Source of the DNA: CAWUIO01 sp963922455
GTDB taxonomy: Bacteria > Bacteroidota > Bacteroidia > Cytophagales > Microscillaceae
Direction: 5' to 3'
Assembly (NCBI GenBank): GCA_963922455.1
Contig: CAWUIO010000039.1
Coordinates: forward strand, 1-52,221
DNA: 52,221 nt
Within the stretch, counting starts at the first letter, position 1; every line of letters starts with the position of its first letter. Positions 1 to 7,811 of this stretch are shown here, one piece after another. Both the position numbers and the translations under genes were made by a program. A model generated the notes under the pieces. The model was given only the letters and a program-made list of their open reading frames with translations, was not told where the DNA came from and ran no database searches.

Positions 1-165
1 TTGTTCTTTAAATTCCTTACTATACTTTTTCCTTTTTTTGCGCATTGTTCTACTAGGTTAAAAATTATCTCTTAACTTAATGTCCTTTCAAAGTTAGCAG
101 GTTCAGCTTAAAAATTCTTTTATTTAGGGACAGGATACTAGTCACATAACCCAAAAGTATAATCC

Positions 166-876
166 ATGCCCACCTCAAACACCTTCCTAAATTGGAGCTC
201 CGGCAAAGACAGCGCCTACACCCTTCATCTCCTGCAACAAGACCCCCAATTTGAGGTGAAAACCCTTCTCACCACGGTTACCGAAGAATACCAACGCGTT
301 AGTATGCACGGGCTGCGCCGGGAATTGCTCCAAGCCCAAGCCGATAAGGTAGGACTGGCCCTCAGAGAAATTGTATTGCCCCCAGGATACGATATGGACA
401 CCTATGACCAAAAAGTAGGGGAGGCCCTCGCCGATTTAAAAGACCAAGGGCTTAGCCTTTCCGCTTACGGGGATATCTTCTTGGAAGATCTTCGTCAATA
501 CCGGGAAAGCTTTATGACAGCGCAAGGCTTCACTTGTCTTTTTCCCCTTTGGCAACAGGATACCCGAAAGCTGTACCTAGAAATGCTCAAGGTAGGCTTG
601 AAAGCCATCACCGTGTGCGTAGACGGAAATGTCTTGGACGAAAGCTTCGTAGGCCGGGTTTTGGATGAGCAATTTCTTCAAGACTTGCCGGAAGGGATAG
701 ATCCTTGCGGGGAGAATGGAGAATTTCACACCTTTGTCTATGATGGCCCCATGTTTTCTGGTCCGGTACCCTTTGAACAGGGAGAGCGCAGGAAGCAGGT
801 CTTTCCCAATCAACATGAACAGGGACCCAGAGAGTTTGTGTACTGGTATTGTGACCTGCTGCCCCAAGCCAAATAA
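166..876 (+). CDS. Diphthine-ammonia ligase family (COG2102/DUF71) ATP-binding protein
   Basis: This 236-residue protein has the adenine-nucleotide alpha-hydrolase P-loop SSGKDSA at residues 11-17, which binds ATP pyrophosphate in the PP-loop superfamily. The C-terminal GENGEFHTFVYDGPMF is the second hallmark of the COG2102/Dph6-like family. Length matches single-domain members. Eukaryotic and archaeal relatives amidate diphthine on elongation factor 2; bacteria lack diphthamide, so the bacterial substrate is unknown and the family name should not be read as function. The start is the ATG at 166, which places the P-loop at the usual distance from the N-terminus. It converges with the aldo/keto reductase, and repeat element E1 fills the space between them. 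Confidence 0.9.
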   Translation: MPTSNTFLNWSSGKDSAYTLHLLQQDPQFEVKTLLTTVTEEYQRVSMHGLRRELLQAQADKVGLALREIVLPPGYDMDTYDQKVGEALADLKDQGLSLSAYGDIFLEDLRQYRESFMTAQGFTCLFPLWQQDTRKLYLEMLKVGLKAITVCVDGNVLDESFVGRVLDEQFLQDLPEGIDPCGENGEFHTFVYDGPMFSGPVPFEQGERRKQVFPNQHEQGPREFVYWYCDLLPQAK

Positions 877-913
877 ATCCTTCCCCTCGCTACTTACTTC
901 TTTCCTCTCAAAA

Positions 914-1046
914 GGCTGAGGGATAGAGCGGCCTGTTTGAGCTCGTGCCGGCCCAGCGGGGAAAGGCAGCGAGTAGCGAAAGCCCGACCCCGGCGGCACA
1001 GCTTGGAAATACAGGCACCCCCTATCACCGCCGGGGGCAGCCCCAA
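914..1046 (+). repeat. Dispersed structured element E1 (133 bp, subfamily I)
   Basis: Copy with ends GGCTGAGGGATAGAG and GGGGGCAGCCCCAA. The outer stem is GGCTG/CAGCC rather than the commoner GGCTT/AAGCC, a compensatory change. The GC stem is CCCCGGCGG (988-996) with CCGCCGGGG (from 1028), closing a loop of about 31 nt. The internal GCGAAAGC box is linked to ATAGAGCGG. It lies between convergent genes and ends 6 bp from the aldo/keto reductase stop. Confidence 0.9.
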
Positions 1047-1052
1047 CAAAAT

Positions 1053-2039
1053 TTACCACAATTGGTGCACCAAGCCCTTGATAGACTTCTGGTAAATGGC
1101 ATTCATGCCTTGGATTTGTTCGGGACTCAGAGGCGGCAATTGTAAAGCAGACAAATTTGAGGCTACCTGCTCCACCTTTGAGGCCCCCGGAATGATACAA
1201 GTCACCTCGGGGAAGCTCAAAATCCACTGCAAAGCCCGGGGGGCCAGGTTATCTTCTCCCGGAAACAAAGCCTTGATTTCTTCTACGGCTTCTAAGCCCG
1301 TTTCGTAGGGAATGCCCGAAAAAGTCTCGCCTTTGTCAAAAGCTTCGCCCTGACGATTGAAGGTACGATGGTCTTCGGGGCCAAAAGAAGTCTTCGGACT
1401 ATACTTTCCGGTAAGGAGTCCACTAGCCAGGGGTACGCGGACAATGATGCCCACATCCCGGCGGGCCGCTTCTGTAAATAGCAATTCGGCGGGCCTCTGC
1501 CGGAAGACATTAAAAATGACCTGGATGCTCACCACTTGGGGGTATTCCATGGCTTTGAGGCCCTGCTCTACTTTTTCAACACTCACCCCGAGGGCTTGGA
1601 TTTTGCCCTGCTCTTTTAAGCGGTCAAAGGTTTCAAAAATTTCTGGTCTATAAAACACATCGTGGGGCGGACAGTGTAACTGGATCAGGTCTAGGGTTTC
1701 CAAGCCGGTGCGTTGCAGGGTATCTTCTACAAACTGCACCAAGGCAGCCGGCTGGTAGCTTTCGCTGATGTGCGGATTGAGTTTACGCCCGCATTTACTG
1801 CCCACGTATATTTTTTCTGAACGGGAACGCACAACCCGGCCTACCAAGGTCTCGCTCATGCCATCGGAGTAGACATCGGCGGTATCGATAAAGTTGACGC
1901 CATGGTCGATGGCCTTATTCAAAATAGACTCCGCCCGGGCATCCTCAAACGTGTCGCCCCACTTGCCACCTACTTGCCAGGTACCAAGAGATATTTCTGA
2001 GATGTTCCACTGGGTTTTGCCGAGGCTGCGGTAATTCAT
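1053..2039 (-). CDS. Aldo/keto reductase
   Basis: NADPH-dependent aldo/keto reductase with a TIM-barrel fold; 328 residues is normal. Visible family features are the N-terminal YRSLGKT and GTWQVGG strands, the catalytic Asp52 and Tyr57 in DTADVY, Lys82 in VGSKCG, and the His of LIQLHCPP. The C-terminal RALQWILSFPEVTCIIPGAS is the cofactor-binding region. The substrate cannot be read from sequence; members of this group reduce a range of aldehydes and ketones. It starts at the ATG at 2039 and ends next to element E1. Confidence 0.93.
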   Translation of the reverse strand: MNYRSLGKTQWNISEISLGTWQVGGKWGDTFEDARAESILNKAIDHGVNFIDTADVYSDGMSETLVGRVVRSRSEKIYVGSKCGRKLNPHISESYQPAALVQFVEDTLQRTGLETLDLIQLHCPPHDVFYRPEIFETFDRLKEQGKIQALGVSVEKVEQGLKAMEYPQVVSIQVIFNVFRQRPAELLFTEAARRDVGIIVRVPLASGLLTGKYSPKTSFGPEDHRTFNRQGEAFDKGETFSGIPYETGLEAVEEIKALFPGEDNLAPRALQWILSFPEVTCIIPGASKVEQVASNLSALQLPPLSPEQIQGMNAIYQKSIKGLVHQLW

Positions 2040-2145
2040 AGGAATAGATGTTTTAAAATGAGTTTATGGTTTAGCGGTCACTAAAATACGCAGGGCAACC
2101 GGAGATTCCTTACTTACGTACTAAATAATACACCCTTCAACCTTT

Positions 2146-2721
2146 ATGACAATTTTCTATTTGAGTTTATACTCCGGCTATTCCTATCAACCGGGGCCTT
2201 GTCGGCAAAACGATCGTACCTTTCGCTTTTTTAAGGTGATGGCCTACCTGGGGATACTTTTACCCCTCCCTTTATTGCTAGATTATTACTGGCCACCGGC
2301 AGAAAAGTTGGAACATGTACAGCTTTTTGACAAGCTCTTGATCACCAATACGGAGTATGAGTATTATGTTTGTACCGAGTCCTATGCTGCATGGATCCAC
2401 CAGGAAGATGGCTGGACCGACATAACTATTTGGGACAATGAAGCCGTAAAAATTCAATTATCCGGACTTTATGGCATTCCTCAAAGTTATACTTTTTACA
2501 CCAATGACTATCACCAGACATTGGTACGCTGGGGGAAGGGCAAGCAAGCCCCTTTTGCCGTGGTGCAGAATGTCCACCGGGCCTCTCCCATTCTGAGTGT
2601 TGTATGTATCTTCTCGATCCTTTATATGCTATGTCCCTGGAATTTACCTCGCTTTTTCCTGGGAGGCATCCAAACATGGCTGTTTTTTATTGCGATTTGG
2701 TTTATTGTCTTTAGTATATAA
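2146..2721 (+). CDS. Hypothetical membrane protein
   Basis: I do not recognise a family. The 191-residue protein has a hydrophobic segment at residues 30-48, a soluble central part of about 90 residues rich in Tyr and Trp, and two adjacent hydrophobic helices at the C-terminus (about 148-191). The soluble part would sit on one side of the membrane, anchored at both ends. The ATG at 2146 is the first in frame. Element E2 begins 3 bp after its stop codon. Confidence 0.6.
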   Translation: MTIFYLSLYSGYSYQPGPCRQNDRTFRFFKVMAYLGILLPLPLLLDYYWPPAEKLEHVQLFDKLLITNTEYEYYVCTESYAAWIHQEDGWTDITIWDNEAVKIQLSGLYGIPQSYTFYTNDYHQTLVRWGKGKQAPFAVVQNVHRASPILSVVCIFSILYMLCPWNLPRFFLGGIQTWLFFIAIWFIVFSI

Positions 2722-2724
2722 TAC

Positions 2725-2860
2725 TTGGGGCTTGCCCGCGCTTGTACAAAAGTTGCCAAAGGAGACAAAAGCAGTAGGCGCGGGCCGGGCTAGGCTGCCG
2801 AGCCGGCTTACGCGCAAACCAGCGGCGGTCTCGGCCCTCCCGGGCGCCTATCCCTAAGCC
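2725..2860 (-). repeat. Dispersed structured element E2 (136 bp, divergent copy)
   Basis: Read on the minus strand it keeps the element's ends (GGCTTAGGGAT; GCGCGGGCAAGCCCCAA) and the CCCGCGC/GCGCGGG stem. The 5' inner part is rearranged: the TGTTTGAGC box and the co-varying boxes of the other copies are missing or altered. It starts 3 bp after the stop of the preceding gene. Confidence 0.75.
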
Positions 2861-2866
2861 AGAAGG

Positions 2867-2905
2867 GGCACTAGTAAGGGGGGGCTTATGCTTGGGGTAG
2901 AGGGG
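2867..2905 (+). repeat. Short direct repeat, copy 1
   Basis: The core GGGGCTTATGCTTGGGGTAG (2881-2900) recurs at 3795-3819 with 22 of 25 positions shared including the trailing AGAGGGG. A GGCAC motif precedes both. The two copies flank the broken secreted-protein gene in direct orientation. Confidence 0.6.
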
Positions 2906-2997
2906 GGGCTCCGAAGGATTCGTTATAATGGACATGCAAGCGATGACTTTTCTGGCAAAAGAGCTATTGAGAATCAAAACCTAAACGATCTAGAGCC

Positions 2998-3546
2998 ATG
3001 AGATTATTATTAATATTTATACTAAAATTTTAATTACTGGCACCTTATTTACTAGCACAGAGTCCAACGGATGAGGCTATCGCTTATAAGGCTAGGCTAT
3101 TGACTATAAGTAGATTCGGTATAGCCGAAGATGCTATAATTTTAAATGATATTCAGAGTCAAAATCTTGAATTTATTCCAAATCAGACTGAGAATATCCT
3201 TTTGATGAAAATAGAGTTCGCTCAGAAGTATCGTCAAGATCATTTTAGAAGTACTACTTGGATCGGAAGTTGTTACTTTTACGTAGCTTATAATAGACTC
3301 ACTTCAAAGTTTTATAGATTAGGAGGCTTTGATACTGTTGATTCAAAAGATTTTTTTGAAGATTTAAAGTCAGGGGAAGAAATCAACTTGATACTAGATG
3401 AAACCTTGAGAGATAACATTGATTTTGGATGTTTGCGTGCTTATAGTAGTTGGTCGGACAGCAAAAAAAGAAGACAAGGATTTAACTGTTTTGAGAAATG
3501 TGCTGACAGGTTAAAGTTGACACTGAAAATTCTAGTGCCTGAGTAA
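2998..3546 (+). pseudogene. Secreted protein gene interrupted by a stop codon in its signal peptide
   Basis: From the ATG at 2998 the frame reads MRLLLIFILKF, then TAA (3031-3033), then LLAPYLLAQSPTDEA and continues open to 3546. Ignoring the stop, this is a typical signal peptide with cleavage after LAQ. The remaining 165 residues are hydrophilic with no domain I recognise. A TTG at 3100 could restart translation, but the product (148 residues) would lack the signal peptide. Most likely a recent nonsense mutation or a base-call error. It lies at the edge of the AT-rich accessory region, between two short direct repeats. Confidence 0.7.
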
Positions 3547-3830
3547 CTACGGTTGATGCGGTGGTGTGCCAAAGGAATTCAGCCCGTTGTGAGTGGATGT
3601 TCCGCAGGATCATTCCGGACTTTTCAATAAAAGGCAGTTCTTCGAACTGCTAACCGATAGGAAGCTTGGATAGGGAATGGACGGGCTGAGTCCAGTCAAG
3701 GTGCTAACCCTCAGCTCAGAGGATATCCCCCAAACACCCTTGCCTGCGGCAGACAGCGGGGACGCTGTCGGATGAGAAGAGGCACAAGCACCGCGGGGCT
3801 TATGCTTGCGCCAGAGGGGTGAGGCTATGA
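3547..3830 (+). other. Gene-free stretch rich in hairpins (possible structured RNA)
   Basis: No convincing ORF is present. Several strong inverted repeats are: GCAGTTC/GAACTGC (3634-3650), GACAGCG with loop GGGA and CGCTGTC (3752-3769), TGGAC/GTCCA around 3679-3695, and a longer-range pairing CAGCCCGT (3580-3587) with ACGGGCTG (3681-3688). The pattern suggests a folded RNA or the remains of a retroelement such as a group II intron, but I see no domain V and no reverse transcriptase. Confidence 0.4.
3781..3819 (+). repeat. Short direct repeat, copy 2
   Basis: Second copy of the GGGGCTTATGCTTG repeat (core 3795-3819), about 0.9 kb from the first and in the same orientation. Confidence 0.6.
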
Positions 3831-3906
3831 TGAATATAACGAGTAAATTTCACGTGTTATGGGCATTGCTTGATATGACATTGAATATATTTAAATATTC
3901 TTTTTA

Positions 3907-4629
3907 ATGTCCCCATTCTTCGATTTCAATTCTGACTTTGTAATGTATGGTGGTCAACACATTACTGCCATTATTTTAACTTTCTGTATCTCTGTGGGCT
4001 TTCCAATATTTGCTAAACGGCATTTTAGCCAACAGCAACATTTATGGATTAGCAGACTAATGGCGGTCCTGATTTCCATTTGGGTAATTTTATATGACCT
4101 TATCCTTCTTTACTTAGGTAAGTTCAACTACCGGACAGATCTTCCATTAGATATATGTAACCTCATGGGCTTGTTGTTGCCTTTTCTTACGTGGAAACTT
4201 AATAAGCGACTTTTTCCCTACCTGTACTTTTATGTAATGGCAGGCACTACCCAAGCTGTTTTTAATCCTCATTTATTCAATGGATTCCCTAACTTTATTT
4301 TTATCAAATTTTGGATAGTTCATGGTGGTTTGATTATTTACATTCTTTATGTTGCAGTAGTGTGGGAGTATAGAATTTTGGTTAAAGACCTTTGGCGTTC
4401 TTTTCTGGCACTCCAGGTTTATCTATTGGTTATGTTTATTTTGAATAGACTCATTGGTTCAAACTACCTGTATGTGATTGAAATACCACCTACAGAATCA
4501 GTAATTCTTGAGTACTTTGGACCCTGGCCCTATTATATTTTGGTTGGACAATTAATCTTTCTTTTCCTCTCTTTCATGGTTTATCTTCCTTATTTAAAAC
4601 TCAACCGAAAAAATAAGCCTATCCCTTAA
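3907..4629 (+). CDS. TIGR02206 family (YwaF-like) integral membrane protein
   Basis: A 240-residue protein with about seven hydrophobic segments. The conserved LPLDICNLM, the pairing of FNPHLFNGFP with IVHGGLIIY, and the late GSNYLY and GPWPYYILVGQ motifs are those of the TIGR02206/YwaF family. The function of the family is unknown. The ATG at 3907 gives the usual short N-terminus before the first membrane helix. It stands alone, just outside the leftward cassette array, and points in the opposite direction to the cassettes. Confidence 0.85.
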   Translation: MSPFFDFNSDFVMYGGQHITAIILTFCISVGFPIFAKRHFSQQQHLWISRLMAVLISIWVILYDLILLYLGKFNYRTDLPLDICNLMGLLLPFLTWKLNKRLFPYLYFYVMAGTTQAVFNPHLFNGFPNFIFIKFWIVHGGLIIYILYVAVVWEYRILVKDLWRSFLALQVYLLVMFILNRLIGSNYLYVIEIPPTESVILEYFGPWPYYILVGQLIFLFLSFMVYLPYLKLNRKNKPIP

Positions 4630-4740
4630 CCCATAAAGCTCTTATTTCCTTAATCTTCATCAAGGGACAAAGAGGCTTTTAAGCTTGTTTAAGCAGGTTC
4701 ACTTATTTTTTCAAATTTCTTAGGACGATTTTAATGATTA

Positions 4741-4821
4741 CCACCAACGTCTAGCTATCCGCTACGGCTTTGGTTTGCGCCCAGCTTTGAGCGGCCGTTG
4801 CGGATAGCAAATGTTATGCCC
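4741..4821 (-). other. attC-like site a (end of cassette 1)
   Basis: The stem GCTATCCGCTACGGC (4754-4768) pairs with GCCGTTGCGGATAGC (4794-4808) with one mismatch. The outer boxes are CCACCAACG (4741-4749) and GTTATGCCC (4813-4821). It lies directly downstream of the Rpn pseudogene. It appears to be the left end of the array, because no cassette follows it. Confidence 0.75.
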
Positions 4822-4827
4822 TGTGTT

Positions 4828-5685
4828 TTATTTTTTTAATCCTTTTCTTAACTCTTCTATTTTCTGAATTGATAGCCCAGTGATTTTAGAAATAAACTGA
4901 TTTTCACATCCCTCTTTAATAAGATTAATGGAAATCTCAATATCTCTTTCTTCTTTTGCAGTTTCAAGGATACTATACTGATCCCAATGTTCTTTTAAAC
5001 TTTCTTCGTATGCTTTCATTTCTTCGGGGTTTAAATGGGCGATTTCTGCTGTTTTGAATAATTTCTTAAATATTTTAGTCTGTAATTTCTTCGGTATTTT
5101 TTCTAGTTGGTGCAGATTTTTAAGGACAAACATCCATTTGTCAAAGTTTGCTTCTAACTCATCTTCGGTTTTTGTAAACCGGGGAACCTCTAAATAATAA
5201 AACGACAGGCGATCATAAAACACCTTGTGCGTTTGGGTGTCCATCAATTTTATTTCCCGATGGTATCGATGGGCACTTTTCTCATCTTCAAAACCAAAAT
5301 TAAGGATGCAAACCGTGTAGACTGCTTTCAAATGATAATCCCATTCTTTCCCTTTGACCGCTTGTTCTTGAATAGGGAAAGTTGAATAATAAATACTTCT
5401 GTCCTTAAGTTACTTATGCCCAATATTTTGCAACTCAATAATGAATTTCTCTCATTTTTCATTCTCGCAGAACAAATCAAAAACTGATTTTCGGCTTTCT
5501 TTGGTCTTCCCCAATTTTTCGGAGTTTAAGTAGGTTAAACCCTTAATTTTTTCTTTGGTGCTAAGACCCAAGACTTCATTTAAAAAATCAATCAACAGGT
5601 CTTTGTTGAATTCTGTCCCAAACAATTTTTTAAAGCCAAAATCCGTAAAAGGATGAATGAATTTCCCAATCTTTTTTTGCATCAA
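4828..5685 (-). pseudogene. Rpn family recombination-promoting nuclease / PD-(D/E)XK transposase, disrupted
   Basis: The N-terminal part (from ATG 5685) carries FIHPFTDFGFKKLFG, and the C-terminal part carries YYLEVPRF and a helical tail ending GLKK. These are typical of the Rpn/TIGR01784 family, active relatives of which are DNA endonucleases. The same reading frame runs through the gap between 5451 and 5332 and encodes EKFIIELQ and DRSIYYSTFPIQEQ, the PD-(D/E)XK strand and its follower. It is broken there by TGA and TAA stops. So it is a two-stop pseudogene, not two genes. It is the cargo of cassette 1. Confidence 0.8.
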
Positions 5686-5771
5686 TCAAATTTACAAATT
5701 TGAATGATGAGTTTTCTGGGGCTTTTTACTAATAGTTGGTTAAATTTTCATTTCGGGGGTATTAGTTAATT

Positions 5772-5939
5772 GGGCATAACGTCTTGATAAAAAACGTAGG
5801 GATTGAATAGCACCTTGCTTTCCTGACCTACGAGCCAAGACCGATTTCTAAATTTATATTTTACTTGGCGACTTACTAGAATCAGATGAACTTTCGGATT
5901 GCAGATCAGCCCTATGTTTTTTTATCTTTTGTTGTGGGG
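5772..5939 (-). other. attC-like site b (end of cassette 2)
   Basis: The arm GATAAAAAACGTAGGG (5786-5801) matches the reverse complement of CCCTATGTTTTTTTATC (5910-5926), with one unpaired A and one mismatch. Extrahelical bases are a normal attC feature. The outer boxes are GGGCATAAC (5772-5780) and GTTGTGGGG (5931-5939). The site is about 168 bp and overlaps the last codons of the gene at 5922-6272. Confidence 0.75.
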
Positions 5940-6272
5940 AGTTTCATTCAGATTGATTGAATATTCCTCATACTTCTCGACAAATTCTTTTGCTTCATTT
6001 AAGTCTTTCGGGTAGTTCGCATATTGATATGCACCTCCCTCAACCTGATCATATACTCTTTGAAAATAGAATCCATGATCTCTAAGGAATTCGACTTTCT
6101 TCCACTGTGCTTCATCTGTGCGTTTTGGTACACGGAATTTGTGGTCATATCTAATAGTAGTTTCACCACATTCGGGGCATTTTTTGAAATTGGTTTTGCA
6201 GTCCCAATTCCTTTCAAACTGTTTGCGGCATGAGAAACATACGAATGGTGCGGTTCCACTTGATTCTTTCAT
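5922..6272 (-). CDS. Small zinc-ribbon protein (cassette 2)
   Basis: A 116-residue protein. Two CxxC knuckles, CFSC near residue 12 and CPEC near residue 33, form a likely zinc ribbon, followed by a basic helix-rich half (FRVPKRTDEAQWKKVEFLRDHG). I do not recognise a named family. Zinc ribbons often bind nucleic acid, but that role is inference here. It lies 12 bp downstream of the 6285-6938 gene, so the two share one cassette and probably one transcript. The last codons overlap the attC box. Confidence 0.7.
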   Translation of the reverse strand: MKESSGTAPFVCFSCRKQFERNWDCKTNFKKCPECGETTIRYDHKFRVPKRTDEAQWKKVEFLRDHGFYFQRVYDQVEGGAYQYANYPKDLNEAKEFVEKYEEYSINLNETPHNKR

Positions 6273-6284
6273 GAGATTACAATG

Positions 6285-6920
6285 TTATACACGTTCAAAA
6301 TCAAACCTCTCTGCTATTATATAAGATTTTCCAATAATTAAAATTGAAAGTAGTTGGTCTTCATCGACCCAATGTTTGCCTGTCCATCTTTTAGGATTTC
6401 GTTCACCAAACATGTTCGTTTGCATTCCAAATTTTTCCAAGCATTTTGAATATTCTTGAAGTAAATTTTTTGGTCCTTTGGCGAAAAGAGCATTAGAGGA
6501 TTTACATAATTCGATTAATGAAATATATGAACTGCTGTTTATGAATTCTTCTAGTTCGTACCATCCTTTAGAGGTTCTTTTATGAGTTTCCAAAATATCA
6601 TTTAAGAGTTCATAAGGCTCAGATGTTGGTTTGCTAAAATATAGCTCGCATTGAGCATTGTTGTGTTTCCATAATAGTGGGTGTTCATCCAAAAGCTCCA
6701 ATTCTTCTGTCCAATCGGACTTGATTAATTCATCTCTAACTCCTCCAATTTGAGCTTCCCACAATTGGTTCTGATCATTGATTCCAGTCTTAACGGCAAA
6801 TTTCAATTTCAGGTCATCAGAGTACCAATCTGTTCCGGTAATATGAATACCACCATCTTCTTCGAATTCTATAGTCGAGAATATTTCTGAAAGTTGATTA
6901 TTTAATTCGCTTAATTCCAT
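6285..6920 (-). CDS. Hypothetical protein (cassette 2)
   Basis: About 211 residues, acidic, with no signal peptide or membrane helix and no family I recognise. The frame is open from 6938, but the cassette boundary lies at about 6939. I therefore prefer the ATG at 6920 (MELSELNNQL), preceded by GGGG about 10 nt upstream. The C-terminal GERNPKRWTGKHWVDEDQ is the most sequence-specific stretch. It comes first in a two-gene cassette with the zinc-ribbon protein. Confidence 0.65.
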   Translation of the reverse strand: MELSELNNQLSEIFSTIEFEEDGGIHITGTDWYSDDLKLKFAVKTGINDQNQLWEAQIGGVRDELIKSDWTEELELLDEHPLLWKHNNAQCELYFSKPTSEPYELLNDILETHKRTSKGWYELEEFINSSSYISLIELCKSSNALFAKGPKNLLQEYSKCLEKFGMQTNMFGERNPKRWTGKHWVDEDQLLSILIIGKSYIIAERFDFERV

Positions 6921-6930
6921 GGTCACTATT

Positions 6931-7001
6931 CCCCACAACGTTTAGTATATGAAGCGTAGCATCCCGAAGGGTGCTATGATTTCATATACAGTGTTAGGTG
7001 T
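6931..7001 (-). other. attC-like site c (end of cassette 3)
   Basis: A short 71-bp site. GTATATGAA (6945-6953) pairs exactly with TTCATATAC (6981-6989), and an inner TAGCA/TGCTA stem is closed by CCCGAAGGG. The outer boxes are CCCCACAAC and GTTAGGTGT; GTTAGGT matches the canonical GTTRRRY core. Confidence 0.85.
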
Positions 7002-7344
7002 TTTTATTCTTTTCTATTAATTCATATTCTTCAAGAGCATCATTCCAAATATGTTTTTCATTTATTTTTATTGCCTTTTTTACCAATGCTGTTATTACTT
7101 CTTGATTTAAGTGTTCATTGGTCAACTCCCCAATAAACAATGCCGATTCCTCTTTATTCAGAAATACAGCTTTTTTATCCAAATTACAGCATCCATATCC
7201 GTCAAATGAAATTCGGACTAATGATATTTGGTCGTTTCCTATTCTATTGAAGTCAATAAATACAGAACCATCTAAACAGCCCAAATAAAAGTCAGCTTTT
7301 CTGGTTTTCGGCATTGAAGTTTTAAAAAAATCGAAATTGTCCAT
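6994..7344 (-). CDS. Hypothetical protein (cassette 3)
   Basis: A 116-residue cytoplasmic protein with no recognised domain. It has a beta-rich first half (KADFYLGCLDGSVFIDF, SLVRISFDGYGCC) and a helical acidic end. It lies 12 bp after the 7357-7656 gene in the same cassette, so the two are likely co-expressed. Pairs of small cassette genes are often toxin/antitoxin or immunity functions, but nothing in the sequence proves that here. Its stop overlaps attC site c. Confidence 0.65.
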   Translation of the reverse strand: MDNFDFFKTSMPKTRKADFYLGCLDGSVFIDFNRIGNDQISLVRISFDGYGCCNLDKKAVFLNKEESALFIGELTNEHLNQEVITALVKKAIKINEKHIWNDALEEYELIEKNKNT

Positions 7345-7356
7345 TGTTATCTAATT

Positions 7357-7656
7357 TCACCAATTTTCTTTATTCCCTTTCACTCTGTCAACGAAAGTAG
7401 TAGAGTCAATTTCATCTGTTCCAAATCTTTCTCTAAACCGTTCTGCTATCCGATTTACCCAACTTGAATAACCATCCAATCCTTCAGCTTCAACTACGTC
7501 CGTTGCAAAATCCTTGTCGTTGTAGCTCTCCGTTTTTGAAATTTGCTCGAAGCTGTCTGGAGGAATACAGAAACCCCACTTGACACAAAGGTCAGCCAAG
7601 AGATAAATCAACTCTCTTTCCATTGCTGGAGTATCTTTTGGTACTTTAAATCCCAT
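7357..7656 (-). CDS. Small hypothetical protein (cassette 3)
   Basis: A 99-residue acidic, mainly helical protein starting at the ATG at 7656, about 13 nt inside the cassette boundary at 7668-7676. The sequence (VPKDTPAMERELIYLLADL, then GYSSWVNRIAERFRERFG) resembles small immunity-like proteins in overall character only. I do not recognise the family. First gene of a two-gene cassette. Confidence 0.6.
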   Translation of the reverse strand: MGFKVPKDTPAMERELIYLLADLCVKWGFCIPPDSFEQISKTESYNDKDFATDVVEAEGLDGYSSWVNRIAERFRERFGTDEIDSTTFVDRVKGNKENW

Positions 7657-7667
7657 TTTTACTAATT

Positions 7668-7803
7668 ACACCTAACGGTTTGGCTATGCGTAGTGCGGGA
7701 TTTGAAAGCACTTCACTGTCCGCCTACCAATATGTTTGTTAATGTTCACTCACTTTCAATTTATTACTAAAACCCGCATTACGTATAGCCTTTGTTGCCA
7801 GCA
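7668..7803 (-). other. attC-like site d (end of cassette 4)
   Basis: GGCTATGCGTAGTGCGGG (7682-7699) pairs with CCCGCATTACGTATAGCC (7773-7790), 16 of 18 positions. The outer boxes are ACACCTAAC, containing a perfect RYYYAAC, and GTTGCCAGCA. The loop is about 73 nt. Confidence 0.85.
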
Positions 7804-7811
7804 TGTGCTTT

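Noticed and set aside
945..1145. Short open frames running through element E1 and similar ones through E5, E7, E8 and E12
   Set aside because: They arise from the GC-rich repeat, differ in frame between copies, and lack start context or conserved product.
3547..3830. Group II intron
   Set aside because: No domain V, no conserved 5' GTGYG boundary and no reverse transcriptase ORF could be found; only general hairpin richness remains.
5332..5451. Two separate genes either side of the gap in the Rpn locus
   Set aside because: The same frame continues through the gap with recognisable Rpn sequence and two stop codons, so it is one broken gene.
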